NCBI RefSeq assembly: GCF_964656455.1 | Contig: NC_135720.1 | Span: forward strand, 100,514,696-100,578,695 | From: Halichoerus grypus | Lineage: Eukaryota > Chordata > Mammalia > Carnivora > Phocidae | DNA: 64,000 nt | Direction of reading: 5' to 3' | Shown here: piece by piece, positions 1-9,799 of the stretch | Layout: every line of letters begins with the position of its first letter | Position numbering within the stretch: the stretch's first letter is position 1 | Made by a program: the position numbers and the translations under genes | Notes under the pieces: model-generated | The model's input: only the letters and a program-made list of their open reading frames with translations | Told to the model about the DNA's origin: nothing | The model's database searches: none

Positions 1-1600
1 GAATTTGGGTTTTTCAAACATATTTTTCTGTATCCAGATGAACATATGATTTTGTCCTTTATATTGTAAATAGTCACAGTGTTTTTATATGTTGTTGGAA
101 TTGCTTTGCTACTTTTATGGTGAGGATTTTGTGTCTGTGTTCATAAGGGATATTGGCCTGTAGTACTCTTGTTTTGCCTTCTTCCAGTGTTTTGGTATTA
201 GTAAATGTTGATCTCATAAAATGAGTTGAGGATTGTTCTTTCCTTTGATAAAAGTTGAAGGAAAACTTACAGTATTGGTATTATTTTTTCCATAAATGAT
301 GATAGAATTTGACAGTGAAACCATAAGACCTAGGCTTTTTATTTTGGAAATTTTAGAATTAGTAATTCAATTTCTTCAGTTCTTATTTTTCTTTCAGAAG
401 TTCCATTTCTTTTTGAGTTAGTTATAGTAATTACTGTTTTCTAGGAATTTTTATAATTAATGTAGGATGTAGATTATGTGTGTGTATATATAGTACCCTC
501 ATCTATTTTTTAATCTCTAAAATATCAATAGTAATATTCCTTTTTTCATTCTTAAATTTAGTAATTTGGGTCTTCTCTCTTTTTTTCTTGACAGTCTAGC
601 TAAAGGTTTGCCAGTCCTTCAAAGAGCCAACTTTTGGTTTCATTGTTTTCTCCATTGTCTTTCTGTTTTGTCTTTCTTTGATTTCCATCCTGATCTATGT
701 TATTTTTTCCTCTGCTTGCTTTTGGTTTAATTTGCTTTTCTTTTTTTCAATTTCCTTAATGTGGAAGATTAAGTTATGTCTTTCTTTTTTTCTAGAATAG
801 GCATTTAAGACTCTAAATTTCCCTATAACACTGCTTTAGATTGATACTATGAATTTTGGTATGTTGTATTTTGTTTTTTATTAAGTTAAAATATTTTAAA
901 ATATACATTGTGATTTACTCTTTGGCCAATTGCCTATTTGGAAATGTATTATTTATTTACAAAATATCTGTGTTTTTTTTTTAATTGTATTTTGTTTTGA
1001 TTTCTAAGTTAATTGCATTTTGGTCAGGAAATACACTTTGTATGATTCCACTTCTTATCAATGTATTGAGACTTTTCTATGGACTAGCCTATGATTTATT
1101 CTGGTGAGTGTTTCATGTGTACTTGTAATGAATTTTTTTCTGATATTGTAGCAGAGTATTCTATAGATATAAGTTAAGTCAAATTGATTGATAGTGTTAT
1201 TTGTGTCTTTTTTCATCCTTACTGATTTTCTGTCTCATTCTTCAGTCAGTTACTGAGAATAGGCTACTGAAGTCTCTAACCAATTTTGTTGTGTTACCTC
1301 CTCTCTTCAATTTTGTTGACTTTTCTTCATATCATGCATTTTTGTGTTCTCTTTTTAGGTGTGTTTGTTTACAATTGCTTTATCTTCCTTATGAATTAAC
1401 TGTTGTTTTCATCGTAACACATTCCCCTTTTTTTCTATTAAAATTTTAAAAGATTCAAGTAAATTCTGATTATATTAGTAAAGTAACTATTAACTACTAT
1501 GGTTAATATTTGTATGGTGGATCTGTCTTCATTCTTTTACATTCAACCACTTTGTGTAGTTGACTTTAAAGTGTAAATAGTCCTATAACCATTAATGTTC
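1..1600 (-). mobile_element. Old L1 ORF2 remnant, running in from the left edge
   Basis: On the minus strand this reads as badly decayed L1 ORF2 sequence. Landmarks shared with the full-length copy at 14.7-21.8 kb include the stretch around 130-230 (ggatattggcctgta, then ctcataaaatgag), matching the reverse-transcriptase region at 17440-17515, and the block around 575-700, matching 17880-18010. The order is collinear, so the element continues toward the endonuclease region at the right. No long frame survives. Divergence and many indels suggest an ancient L1M-type copy. The right boundary near 1600 is approximate; an LTR-like repeat begins at about 1604. Confidence 0.8.
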
Positions 1601-1603
1601 ACT

Positions 1604-2150
1604 GTATTAGAGTTCTCCAGAGAATCATAACCAAAGGAATGTATATATACATATACACACACACACACACACATATATACATATATACTCTAAATTTTGT
1701 ATATATACACAAATAGCATATATGTATATATGTATATGTATGTATATATGTATATATATTATATAATATATAAAATTACATAATATATAAAGATTTTATT
1801 ATAAAATATATCATAATAATTATATAATAATAAATAATATTATATTATAAAAATATATTTTTTATTATAAAGAATTGGCTCACATGATTATGGAAGCTGG
1901 AAAGTCTAACATCTGCAGTATGGGCTGGCAGGCTGGGGTCCCAGGAAAGCCAGTGGTGCAGATAAAGTCCCAAGGCAGTCTACTGGAGAATTCTCTCTTT
2001 TGGGGAAGCTTGTCTTTTTCTATCCAGGCCTTCAACTAATTGGATGAGGCCTACCTATATTATGGAGGGCAGTCTGCTTACTAAAAGTTCACCAATCCAA
2101 ATGTTAATCTCATATAAAAGCTGACACATAAAGTTTACTACCATACTCAG
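1604..2150 (-). mobile_element. MaLR-like LTR remnant with internal AT-rich repeat
   Basis: The left end (tattagagttctccagaga) and the block from 1870 (gaattggctcacatgattatggaagctgg) followed by ccaggaaagccagtggtgcag and aactaattggatgaggcc match a mammal-wide LTR-type repeat that I recognise but cannot name with certainty. A mammalian apparent LTR (ERVL-MaLR) is my best assignment, in minus orientation. A purine/AT microsatellite has expanded inside it. It is a solo, non-coding remnant. Confidence 0.5.
1640..1866. repeat. (AC)n and AT-rich microsatellite
   Basis: A run of AC dinucleotides at about 1654-1672 is followed by roughly 190 bases of TATA/ATAT-rich low-complexity sequence. It lies where the surrounding LTR-like repeat normally carries a short tandem repeat, so it is probably an expansion of that. 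Confidence 0.85.
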
Positions 2151-2449
2151 TGATCCCAAATGCTAGCACTTTCAAAGTCCCTGTCATCATCTCTTCTCAC
2201 TGGCTTTGATATTAATTTACATATTGTCCTGTGGGTCATTAGTGGAGGAGCTGCCTAGCAGTGGGTTAAGATAAATCATAACTAGGTTCTTTAAGAAGTG
2301 TCTCAGTAAGAGTTTAAAATAACATAATTGAATTTCAGAACATTTGGGACAAATATTAATCTGGATTTATTGCATCTACTTTTTAATATTAAATTCTGTA
2401 TTAGTAAAATTCTGTACTTTATAAATGCTTAAAAAACTATTTTCAGGTT

Positions 2450-2652
2450 AATAAGGAGACTAACTGCCTGTGATATTCTGTTTGTAGAGATTCAGATCTT
2501 CTTACATCTCAGGCTGATTTCGTGGGAGTTCAGAGTGGTCTGGTAGATATCCAGCTCAATTCCGAGGACCGGTTGGAATAGGGTCCCCTACTCTTCCACC
2601 ATCTTTTCCTCCCCTCTGCACTTAAAAAAAAAAAAAAAAATAAGGAGACTAA
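2450..2652 (+). mobile_element. Retroposon made of antisense L1 5'UTR sequence, with poly(A) and TSDs
   Basis: A 14-bp direct repeat (aataaggagactaa) lies at 2450-2463 and 2639-2652. Between the copies are about 160 bases aligning to the first ~150 bp of an L1 5'UTR in antisense orientation, ending with the complement of the L1 5' terminus (cctactcttccaccatctttt, compare cctactcctccgccatcttg at 21814-21834). About ten further bases and 15-17 A's follow. The left TSD is preceded by TT, fitting the L1 endonuclease preference. Poly(A) sits on the antisense side of the L1 sequence, so this is not a normal truncated L1: it looks like a polyadenylated antisense transcript through an L1 5' end, reinserted by L1 machinery. 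The sequence is clearly diverged from the 21.8-kb copy, so its source was another L1 subfamily. Confidence 0.7.
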
Positions 2653-3269
2653 AAGTCTGATTCTGAAAAAAAAAAAAAAAAACAATTATAGAGAACATCA
2701 AGGATTGGTTCAAACTGCAAATTAGAATTTTATTGGGAAACTTGAATACATTTCTATTTTGCGTATGTGAAAGTATATTTTTAAGCAGAGAATGCAGTAG
2801 GATGTGTGTGTTAGCATTTTTAAAATGAGAAAGAAGACGAATGATGTATCTCTTGTATAAAAACATAGAGAACAAAGGGTTACGCGCAAATGCCAATAAA
2901 TAAATATCTTGAGGAAAAAGTAATTATAAAAAATCCCTTTTATATTTAAGCACATTTATCCAATCCATAACATATTCTTAAAAGTGGGTCTAACAATTAC
3001 TTTGAACTGGTGAAAAACTGAGGAAAATCTTAAAGATGTTCCAAGGAGTATCTTGTTTAATGCCTAATCAATTTAAACTTCTTGTCATTGATGTCATAGC
3101 AACTCTTAAATAAACTTAAACAAATTACATTGATCCTCAATAAAATCTGAAGTGTGTTAATACAGTTAAATACCAATAGCACAAATAAAGCAAAACTTTT
3201 TTTCAATACTCCACAAGTTTCTTTTGTAGGTTTCTAATTTTTAAATACTTTGTTTTACTCATGTACTAT
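2653..3269. other. No recognised feature
   Basis: AT-rich unique-looking sequence. A second A-run at about 2666-2682 follows the retroposon TSD; no open frame or repeat family is recognisable beyond that. Confidence 0.5.
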
Positions 3270-4400
3270 TTATTTCATTTACTCAAATAGCATGTATTTT
3301 TAACTTGTATATACCAGTGTACAAGTTACACTGATTATACCAAATATACACTTTCAGTAAATCACTAAACATGTGGCACCTGCCTTTGTGGGACCTATAG
3401 AATAGAGGGTGAAGCAGACATAGTGTGATCACACAAATATAATTACAAGGTTTTAAACATATTGAAAAAAAATACAGATATTTTAAAATCATACAAAGGG
3501 ACCTGATTCAATATAGGACATCAAACAAATCTATTTTAAGAAAAAGACATGTGAATTGAGAGCTGACAGCTGAACAGTTTTGTAGGAAAGGCAGGTTTGG
3601 ACAAAATAATCTAGGCAGATGGAAGAAAGGTCAAGTGCAAAGACCTTGATTTGTGAGGGCAAGTGGTAATCTAAAAGCTGAAATAAATTCTGGGAGCCTA
3701 AGTAGAGAATGAACTGGGGAGAGAAAGTAATAGTAAGATTTTCAGTTTTAAAATATCATCCTGTTTGCCATGTATAGAATGGATTAAAAGGAAGAAGGAA
3801 TCAAAGAGGTGAAAACCATTAGCTAACTAATAGAGTAGTCCACACAAGGGATGAAGGTAGGTGAAACCGAGGGAGGAGTTATTAAGACAAGAAAGAAGGC
3901 AGTTTTGAGGGATATTTAGAAGGTAATATCAATAACAAAAGAGTATCAGTTATGATAGTGAGGAAGTAGGAGTGATTAGGGTTAAATGTTAGATTTCTGA
4001 CTTGCAGGGTCCTGCAAATTCTAGCTTCACTCATTAGGAATGTAACCCTGAATAAGAGCCATTTTTTGAGGGAAGGTAATAAATTTAATTTCAGATATGC
4101 TAAATCAAGTGTCCTTTAAGGCATCTCAGCAAGATATATTAGGAAAGTAGTTTGATAAAAGAGTATAGACTCAGAAGAAAAGAGATATAAATTTGAAAAA
4201 GTTATCTGCATACATATTGTACTTGAAGACATCAGTGTGGATTAGAGCATTAAGTAAAAAGATCTATAGAGGATTCTGAGTCAGGAGAGGAAGTAGTTGG
4301 GAGAGATGTTTGAGGAGCTTGAAATCTAAAGGTCAAGTATCAGATAATGAACCAGTAAAGATGACTAAGAATATGCCACAAGGACACTGAACTCTGCCTA
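3270..4400 (+). repeat. Ancient mammal-wide interspersed repeat, strongly decayed
   Basis: Several blocks in order resemble a long mid-repetitive mammalian element that I know from many mammal genomes but cannot name safely. They include 3340-3420 (the 'cacctgc..gtgggacctatagaatagag' block), 3580-3660 (ggcagatggaagaaaggtcaagtgcaaagacc in two parts), 3780-3900 and 4190-4330 (tatctgcatacatattgtacttg, then gagcttgaaatctaaaggtc). The blocks are collinear on the plus strand and separated by diverged sequence. No coding potential. Medium-low confidence because recognition is by pattern only. Confidence 0.4.
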
Positions 4401-4726
4401 TTTTTTCTAAATTAGAGGTACTTAATGGTGTTGAGTGAACTACTGAGTTTTTAAATGCTTTTCTTTTGGACTTTCTGGGTGGGATCCATTATTCCCTGGA
4501 CCCAGTAGTCTAGTAACTTTATGCTTTCTATACTGACAGTTGGATTATCCAGCCTCACGTGCAATATTATTAATGGACTTTGGGAATGTTTCTACATACC
4601 TAAAAATAAAGGTTACTGTTGACCTAAATTTCAAGTTAGAGCTTCAATTTCTTAGTTAAGAACTTAGTCACCATCTATCAACATGTAAAACTCATAGGCA
4701 CTATCTCCACTTAACGAGCAACTATT

Positions 4727-4900
4727 TACAGTTGATTCTTGAACAACATGGGAGTTAGGGGTGCTGAACCCCACACAGTCAAAGATCCACCTATAACTTT
4801 TGACTCCCCCAAAACTTAACTACTAATAGCCTACTGTTGACTGGAAGCCTTACCAATAACAAATGGTCTTTTTTGGGGGGCAGGGAGGGAGCAGATTCCT
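4727..4900 (+). mobile_element. Tigger-like DNA transposon remnant
   Basis: The start (cagttgattcttgaacaaca, then tgggagttaggggtgctgaa) resembles the terminal part of a Tigger-type (Tc1/mariner superfamily) non-autonomous element. The later block cctactgttgactggaagcc followed by ttaccaataac resembles its interior. Only one terminus is visible and no transposase reading frame remains. The right limit is uncertain. Confidence 0.5.
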
Positions 4901-6935
4901 TATTGATCCTGTGAAATAAAATGTTTTAGCTCTCTCTACTTCACTTAATCTTAAATATATCCCTATTAACATAAAGTTTTTGGTGGTAAGTGGTTCACAA
5001 ATATTTTTCTTCCAATTCTGAATATTATTTAATTTTTCCTATATTATTAATATTCAAATGATAGTTGCAATAAAATTCTGTCTAGATCAAGGACATTTTC
5101 TCACAAATATATCATATTGCAAAGCTTGTATCATATCATATGACTTTAGACCAAGAAAAATAAATACTGTTTGCCATGATTTTTAGGACCACCTTTAGAT
5201 CTCACCTTGCCTCTATTTTTTGTCTCCTAAACTCCCTTAAGGTTAACAACAGCTTATGTAACTGTCCTCTCAGAGACTTCTGTAAATATCATTGAGACAC
5301 TTTTTCTAGACTGAGAAAAATGCCTTGGGTGGCTGCCTAGCCTGGTCTCATTAATATGCATCTGCATTGCCCTCCTGTGACAGACAGCAGAGAAAATACA
5401 GAGACAGGAGGGTGGGGAATTAAATTATGTGAATTTTCCCCTAGTGACAAGGTGATGAATCAACTATACCGATCTCTGGATATCTATTTTTATTCCTCAT
5501 TCCAGGAATTTCCCTAGCAGGTAAGGCAAACAACCAGAGAATCTAGAAAATTCATTCACATTGAGATCAGTTGATAGTCTTTCTCAGAGTGGATATGAAA
5601 TTTACCCTTGACTTCTGAAGAAGGGTATTTTTAGAGAAGAAAAGTACCAAGGGCTTAAATACTTAAATGTTATTTTTGTTCAACACTGAAGAAAAGAAAT
5701 AAAAAAAATACTGATCAGAAACTTTGGCTCTTACACTTTATTTTACCCTTACCCTATATATTTGCTCTCATTCTTGACTTTATCATTAGTTTCTTCCATA
5801 AATGAATATAATGTGAAACTATTGTTTTCATTATAACTTAGTTATTTTTAAGATTTTTGGTTTTCACTAAATAAGGCTGTTGAGTTTGGAAAGAAAATTA
5901 GAAGAGTTATATGGATGAATTTGTCAGGGTAAATAAAGAGAAAAGTCATATGAGAAATGAGATGATAAAGGCTAGAAACAGACTCTATATCTATTGTGAT
6001 TATACAGGACATAGAGATTATGCTTGAAAAATACTTTGTTGCTCAAAGCGACTGACTGTAGGTCCATACCTGAGGAAAGAGAACAAGAGGAGACTGACTC
6101 AAAGCACAGGGATTAGATGGTCACCCACAAGAATTAGGTATATTCTTTGTACCTATACATTTCCATTTTTTTAATCTGTCCATCTATTCATTATCAACCT
6201 ATCAATAATCTCTCTATCATTTATGTAGTGGAATCCATTATTCAGAAGCTAAGGGACAAAATGTAAAATAGATCAAAGCAGAACTGCTCTCTTGTCAAGA
6301 TAAAACCTCAGGCTCCCTGTGTCCTCGCTTTACCTTTATACCCTGCTTCTCTGTTATCCTTTCTTTTCAGAAAGACCATGGAGAAGTACACAGTGCTCAG
6401 CATGAAGACTATTGTCCAGAGTTATTCCCATAACATGAAACCCATTTTGACTTTTCCCTTATGTATTCAGATTTAGATACTGCAAAGTTATGAAGGAGGC
6501 CAAGATAATTCACTTTCTTTCCTTTCTGGTTACATCACTTCTTTCTTTTCTTAATACCCCAAATTCTCTACAGTTTGTAGTTGATGAGATCTGCCCTCTT
6601 CCACTTCTAATATATATCATGCTAAAATTTACCCATTCTTATTCATGCCACATGCTTCATAGGAATGACTATGGTCTTAATTTGCTATATAGATGAAAGA
6701 AATCATAATGTATGAAATGAATAAAAACAAAATTATTACTGTCTTATTTTCTGGAGTATTTGTCTCCTAAAAATAGATACAAGTCCTGATTCTTCCCTCA
6801 TAAAATTTATGTGACATTGCAAATTATATTTTAGGGCACAGCAATGTTTCAGTATGTTGAAAATCTCACCACATAAGTGTTTGCCAAATCTCCTTGCTAA
6901 TATGTGCAGCTCTGCTTTTACTTTGCCATGTGTAC
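4901..6935. other. No recognised feature
   Basis: About 2 kb of AT-rich, apparently unique sequence. Open frames here are short and lack codon structure. A moderately GC-richer stretch at 5320-5440 has no recognisable exon or repeat. Confidence 0.5.
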
Positions 6936-6939
6936 TCAT

Positions 6940-7005
6940 AGGGCCCAGTATAATGTTGGTGTACTACATGTATTCAACAAATACTTATTGAATTTTATCA
7001 ATAAA
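6940..7005 (+). repeat. L2/MIR-type 3' end fragment
   Basis: The sequence gggcccagtataatgttggt followed by attcaacaaatacttattga resembles the conserved 3' end shared by L2 and MIR elements (a 'cctggcacatag..tcaataaatatttgttga' pattern). Short and diverged. Confidence 0.45.
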
Positions 7006-7166
7006 CATATTCCTTTATGTCTAATAGAGCTGGGAGATCCAGGATCCCACAGCTCAGCTACAAAACAAGCTCTCTTAGCATTTGCAGGTGAGATGGGACA
7101 GGAGGAATGCGTAAAATAGATGTACATTAAGAGGGAAATGGAGTCAAGGTCTGGATCTTCTTTTTT

Positions 7167-7353
7167 TTTTTAAGATTTATTCATTTGACAGAGAGATACA
7201 CAGCGAGAGAGGGAACACAAGCAGGGGGAGTGGGAGTGGGAGAAGCAGGCTTCCCGCTGAGCAGGGAGCCCGATGCCGGGCTCGATCCCAGGACCCTGAT
7301 ATCATGACCCGAGCCTAAGGCAGACGCTTAACAACTGAGCCACCCAGGCGCCC
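7167..7353 (-). mobile_element. SINEC (tRNA-Lys-derived Can-SINE), younger of a nested pair
   Basis: Poly(T) at the left is the tail. The element then reads in complement through the CT-rich middle to the head ending aggcgccc. A 16-bp TSD, ctggatcttctttttt, lies at 7151-7166 and again at 7354-7369. Its target was the left TSD and T-tract of the SINE that follows at 7370, so the two are nested, not tandemly duplicated. The tRNA-like head carries remnants of the A and B boxes of a Pol III promoter (complement of the ggctcag and gatcgagccc blocks). Confidence 0.93.
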
Positions 7354-7369
7354 CTGGATCTTCTTTTTT

Positions 7370-7609
7370 AAAGATTTTTTTAAAATTTATTTATTTGACA
7401 GGGGGAGAGAGAGAGAGATCAAAAGTAGGCAGAGAGGCAGGCAGAGGGAGAAGAAGAAAGAGAAGCAGGCTCCCCACTGAGCAGTGAAAGAAGAAGAAGC
7501 AAGCTCCCCACTGAGAAGAGAGCCAGATGCGGGGCTCCATCCCAGGACCCTGGGATCTTGACCTGAGCCAAAGGTGGATGCTTAACCACCTGAGCCACCC
7601 AAGCACCCC
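7370..7609 (-). mobile_element. SINEC, older of a nested pair, with internal duplication
   Basis: A minus-strand SINEC bounded by a longer, imperfect TSD: aaggtctggatcttctt at 7146-7162 and aaggtcaggatcttctt at 7610-7626. Its body contains a local duplication: agaagcaggctccccactga at about 7461-7480 recurs in altered form (agaagcaagctccccactga) at about 7496-7515. This makes it longer than its neighbours. The younger SINE at 7167-7353 separated it from its left TSD. Confidence 0.9.
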
Positions 7610-7628
7610 AAGGTCAGGATCTTCTTTA

Positions 7629-8826
7629 CAGCATGACATTTCATTTGCATAGTACAATGTCATTGGCCTAGAAATGGGTTGATGTTTGTGAATCTTACAG
7701 AATTGTGGGATCTTCTGAAAATCTTGTGGGAGTTGCAGACCTTTTTTTATATAAAATACGCAAGTTAAAATGTGGGCAGTGTATGGACATTTTAGGGGCT
7801 TCATGGTGCCTTTCAATCCAACTCGGTGGATCTATAAACTATGTTAAAAGCCCCTGTTCTATCACAATCTGAAATAGAGCCTAGAGATGTGGTTACTGCA
7901 GAAAATGAAATTCTCTCAGATCATTTTCTAGATTAGGGAATGAAACTCTGTTCTTAAAGAAACTGCAATGGCCCTGTGGAAAGTAGGCTGTGATTTCTAT
8001 AACTTAGCATCAATTAGAGTTGATGGTGATAATTTCTATGTGTTGGTCTGTGTGCTTGAGTATGATGATAAATAATGCTGCTAAATTAGTTCTATTTGAT
8101 TCACAGAAAATTCAAACTATTAGAGACCCATCTGACAGTTAACTTGTATAATGCTGACCTAAGATTTTGCATTTATATTAATGAGTATTAGTGACTCAAA
8201 TAAGCCCTGGGAACTGAAAGAATGCAACTTGAAAGCTTCAGCTTGTTAAGAAAAAAGCAAAGTGATGCGGTGTGAAATGGTCCTCATTGTCTCTAATTTA
8301 GCTCTCTCAAACAGAGATGTACTTTATGAATGCTCTTGTCCAAGGACAATAAGCTCACTATGACCCAGTTTTACTCAATATCTAGCCAGTCCTGCATGCT
8401 CTAATGGGAGACAGCTAAATTAATTTATAGAGTTCTAGCCCAATCATAACTGATAGATATACCATTGCTAAAAATTCAAGCCCAACTTATAAAGTTGAAG
8501 TTGGTTATGTTTAGTTCTTTGAGCAATAAATTTGGAATTTCACTGAACCAGTTCCCAAAGAGGCAGCTCATATATGCACCTCATGTTTAAGATTTAATAC
8601 AGATTCATTTGCAGATTATAGACAGTTTTAGAGCTATTCCCATAGACTCGACCAAACAACTTCAGCCATCTCAGAAAAAAAAAAAAATTCTTGAGAGAAC
8701 TTAAAGGAGTATGTATCAGGTAGTTCAACACAGTGAGTATCTTCTTCTTCATGGTGGAATTCCACTGGAAAGTATGGAAGAGTCTTTCCCAGTGCACATC
8801 AATTTTACTTCCCTGACCTCACCATT
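7629..8826. other. No recognised feature
   Basis: About 1.2 kb of unique-looking AT-rich sequence with no convincing open frame or repeat family that I can identify. Confidence 0.5.
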
Positions 8827-8839
8827 AAAAGGCCTAATA

Positions 8840-9042
8840 TGGGGCACGTTGGTGGCACAGTCAGTTAAGTGGCTGACCTTTGATTTTGGTCATGATCTCA
8901 GGGTAATGGAATCAAGCCCCATGTGGAGCTCCATGCTCAGCATGGAGTCTGCTTGGGATTCTCTCTCCCTCTCCTTCTGCCCCTCCCATTTCTGCTCTCT
9001 CTCTCTCTCTTTAAAAATGAATAAATAAATCTTTAAAAGAAA
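8840..9042 (+). mobile_element. SINEC, diverged copy
   Basis: Starts with a mutated head (ggggcacgttggtggcacag) and ends with an A-rich tail after a CT-rich stretch. A 13-bp TSD, aaaaggcctaata, lies at 8827-8839 and 9043-9055. More diverged from consensus than most copies in the window, so older. Confidence 0.93.
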
Positions 9043-9055
9043 AAAAGGCCTAATA

Positions 9056-9799
9056 CGGACAGAATAGTAATGTGCCCTTTAAATTGTTAGGTGAATGAAA
9101 GATTTGTCAACTATCTTATATTTCCTTTAAAAATTCAGATCATGCAGAGATGGCAAATAAAAGCAAACAAATTATTAATGGTATATTGTGATATTCACTC
9201 TGTATACCCTGGATGTCAGCTCTTTTAAAATCTTTAAATAACCATTTTTCCCTCTTTATTAATGCCCATCCAATTGTAAAATACTTAGAAGAAATCTTTG
9301 TGTTTTTATGTGAAATAGGCTGCAGTTATCATCATTTAAAATACTGTGATAGGAGCACAATTATTAAAATGGAAAAACATTCAATATATGCTCCCAAATG
9401 ACCAAAAAATGCATTTAAACAATGTGTTTATTATTTCCATCTATGTAGAAAAACAAGATAAATCAAAATATAAAACCATCTACACACAAAAAAAACTCTG
9501 GAAGTAAATGCAACAAAAATCAACATCAGTTTATTCTGGGTAGAAAGGTTCAAATTTCTCTTTTTATAACATTTTTTTTTAGAATTGTAAAGTTACATAC
9601 ATCATAGTTCTTGCAAAAGGAAGCATTATTTTTCCCATCACCTTCACCATCATACCTACCCTATCTTCAACATCTTAAGTCCTCATCACTTGTACAGAGC
9701 TAGATAGCATTGTAATAGAAGCTATTGGCATTTGACAGACCTTGAAAACTGGAAAGGCTTGAAAGTTTAAACTACATTTGCTCTCAGGTTATCCAACTT
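9056..9799. other. No recognised feature
   Basis: AT-rich sequence before the L1 remnant at about 9800; no repeat family or exon recognised. Confidence 0.45.

Noticed and set aside
2588..2896. A 102-codon minus frame next to the antisense L1 retroposon
   Set aside because: It spans a T-tract and two unrelated segments; poly-Phe from poly(A) shows it is chance.
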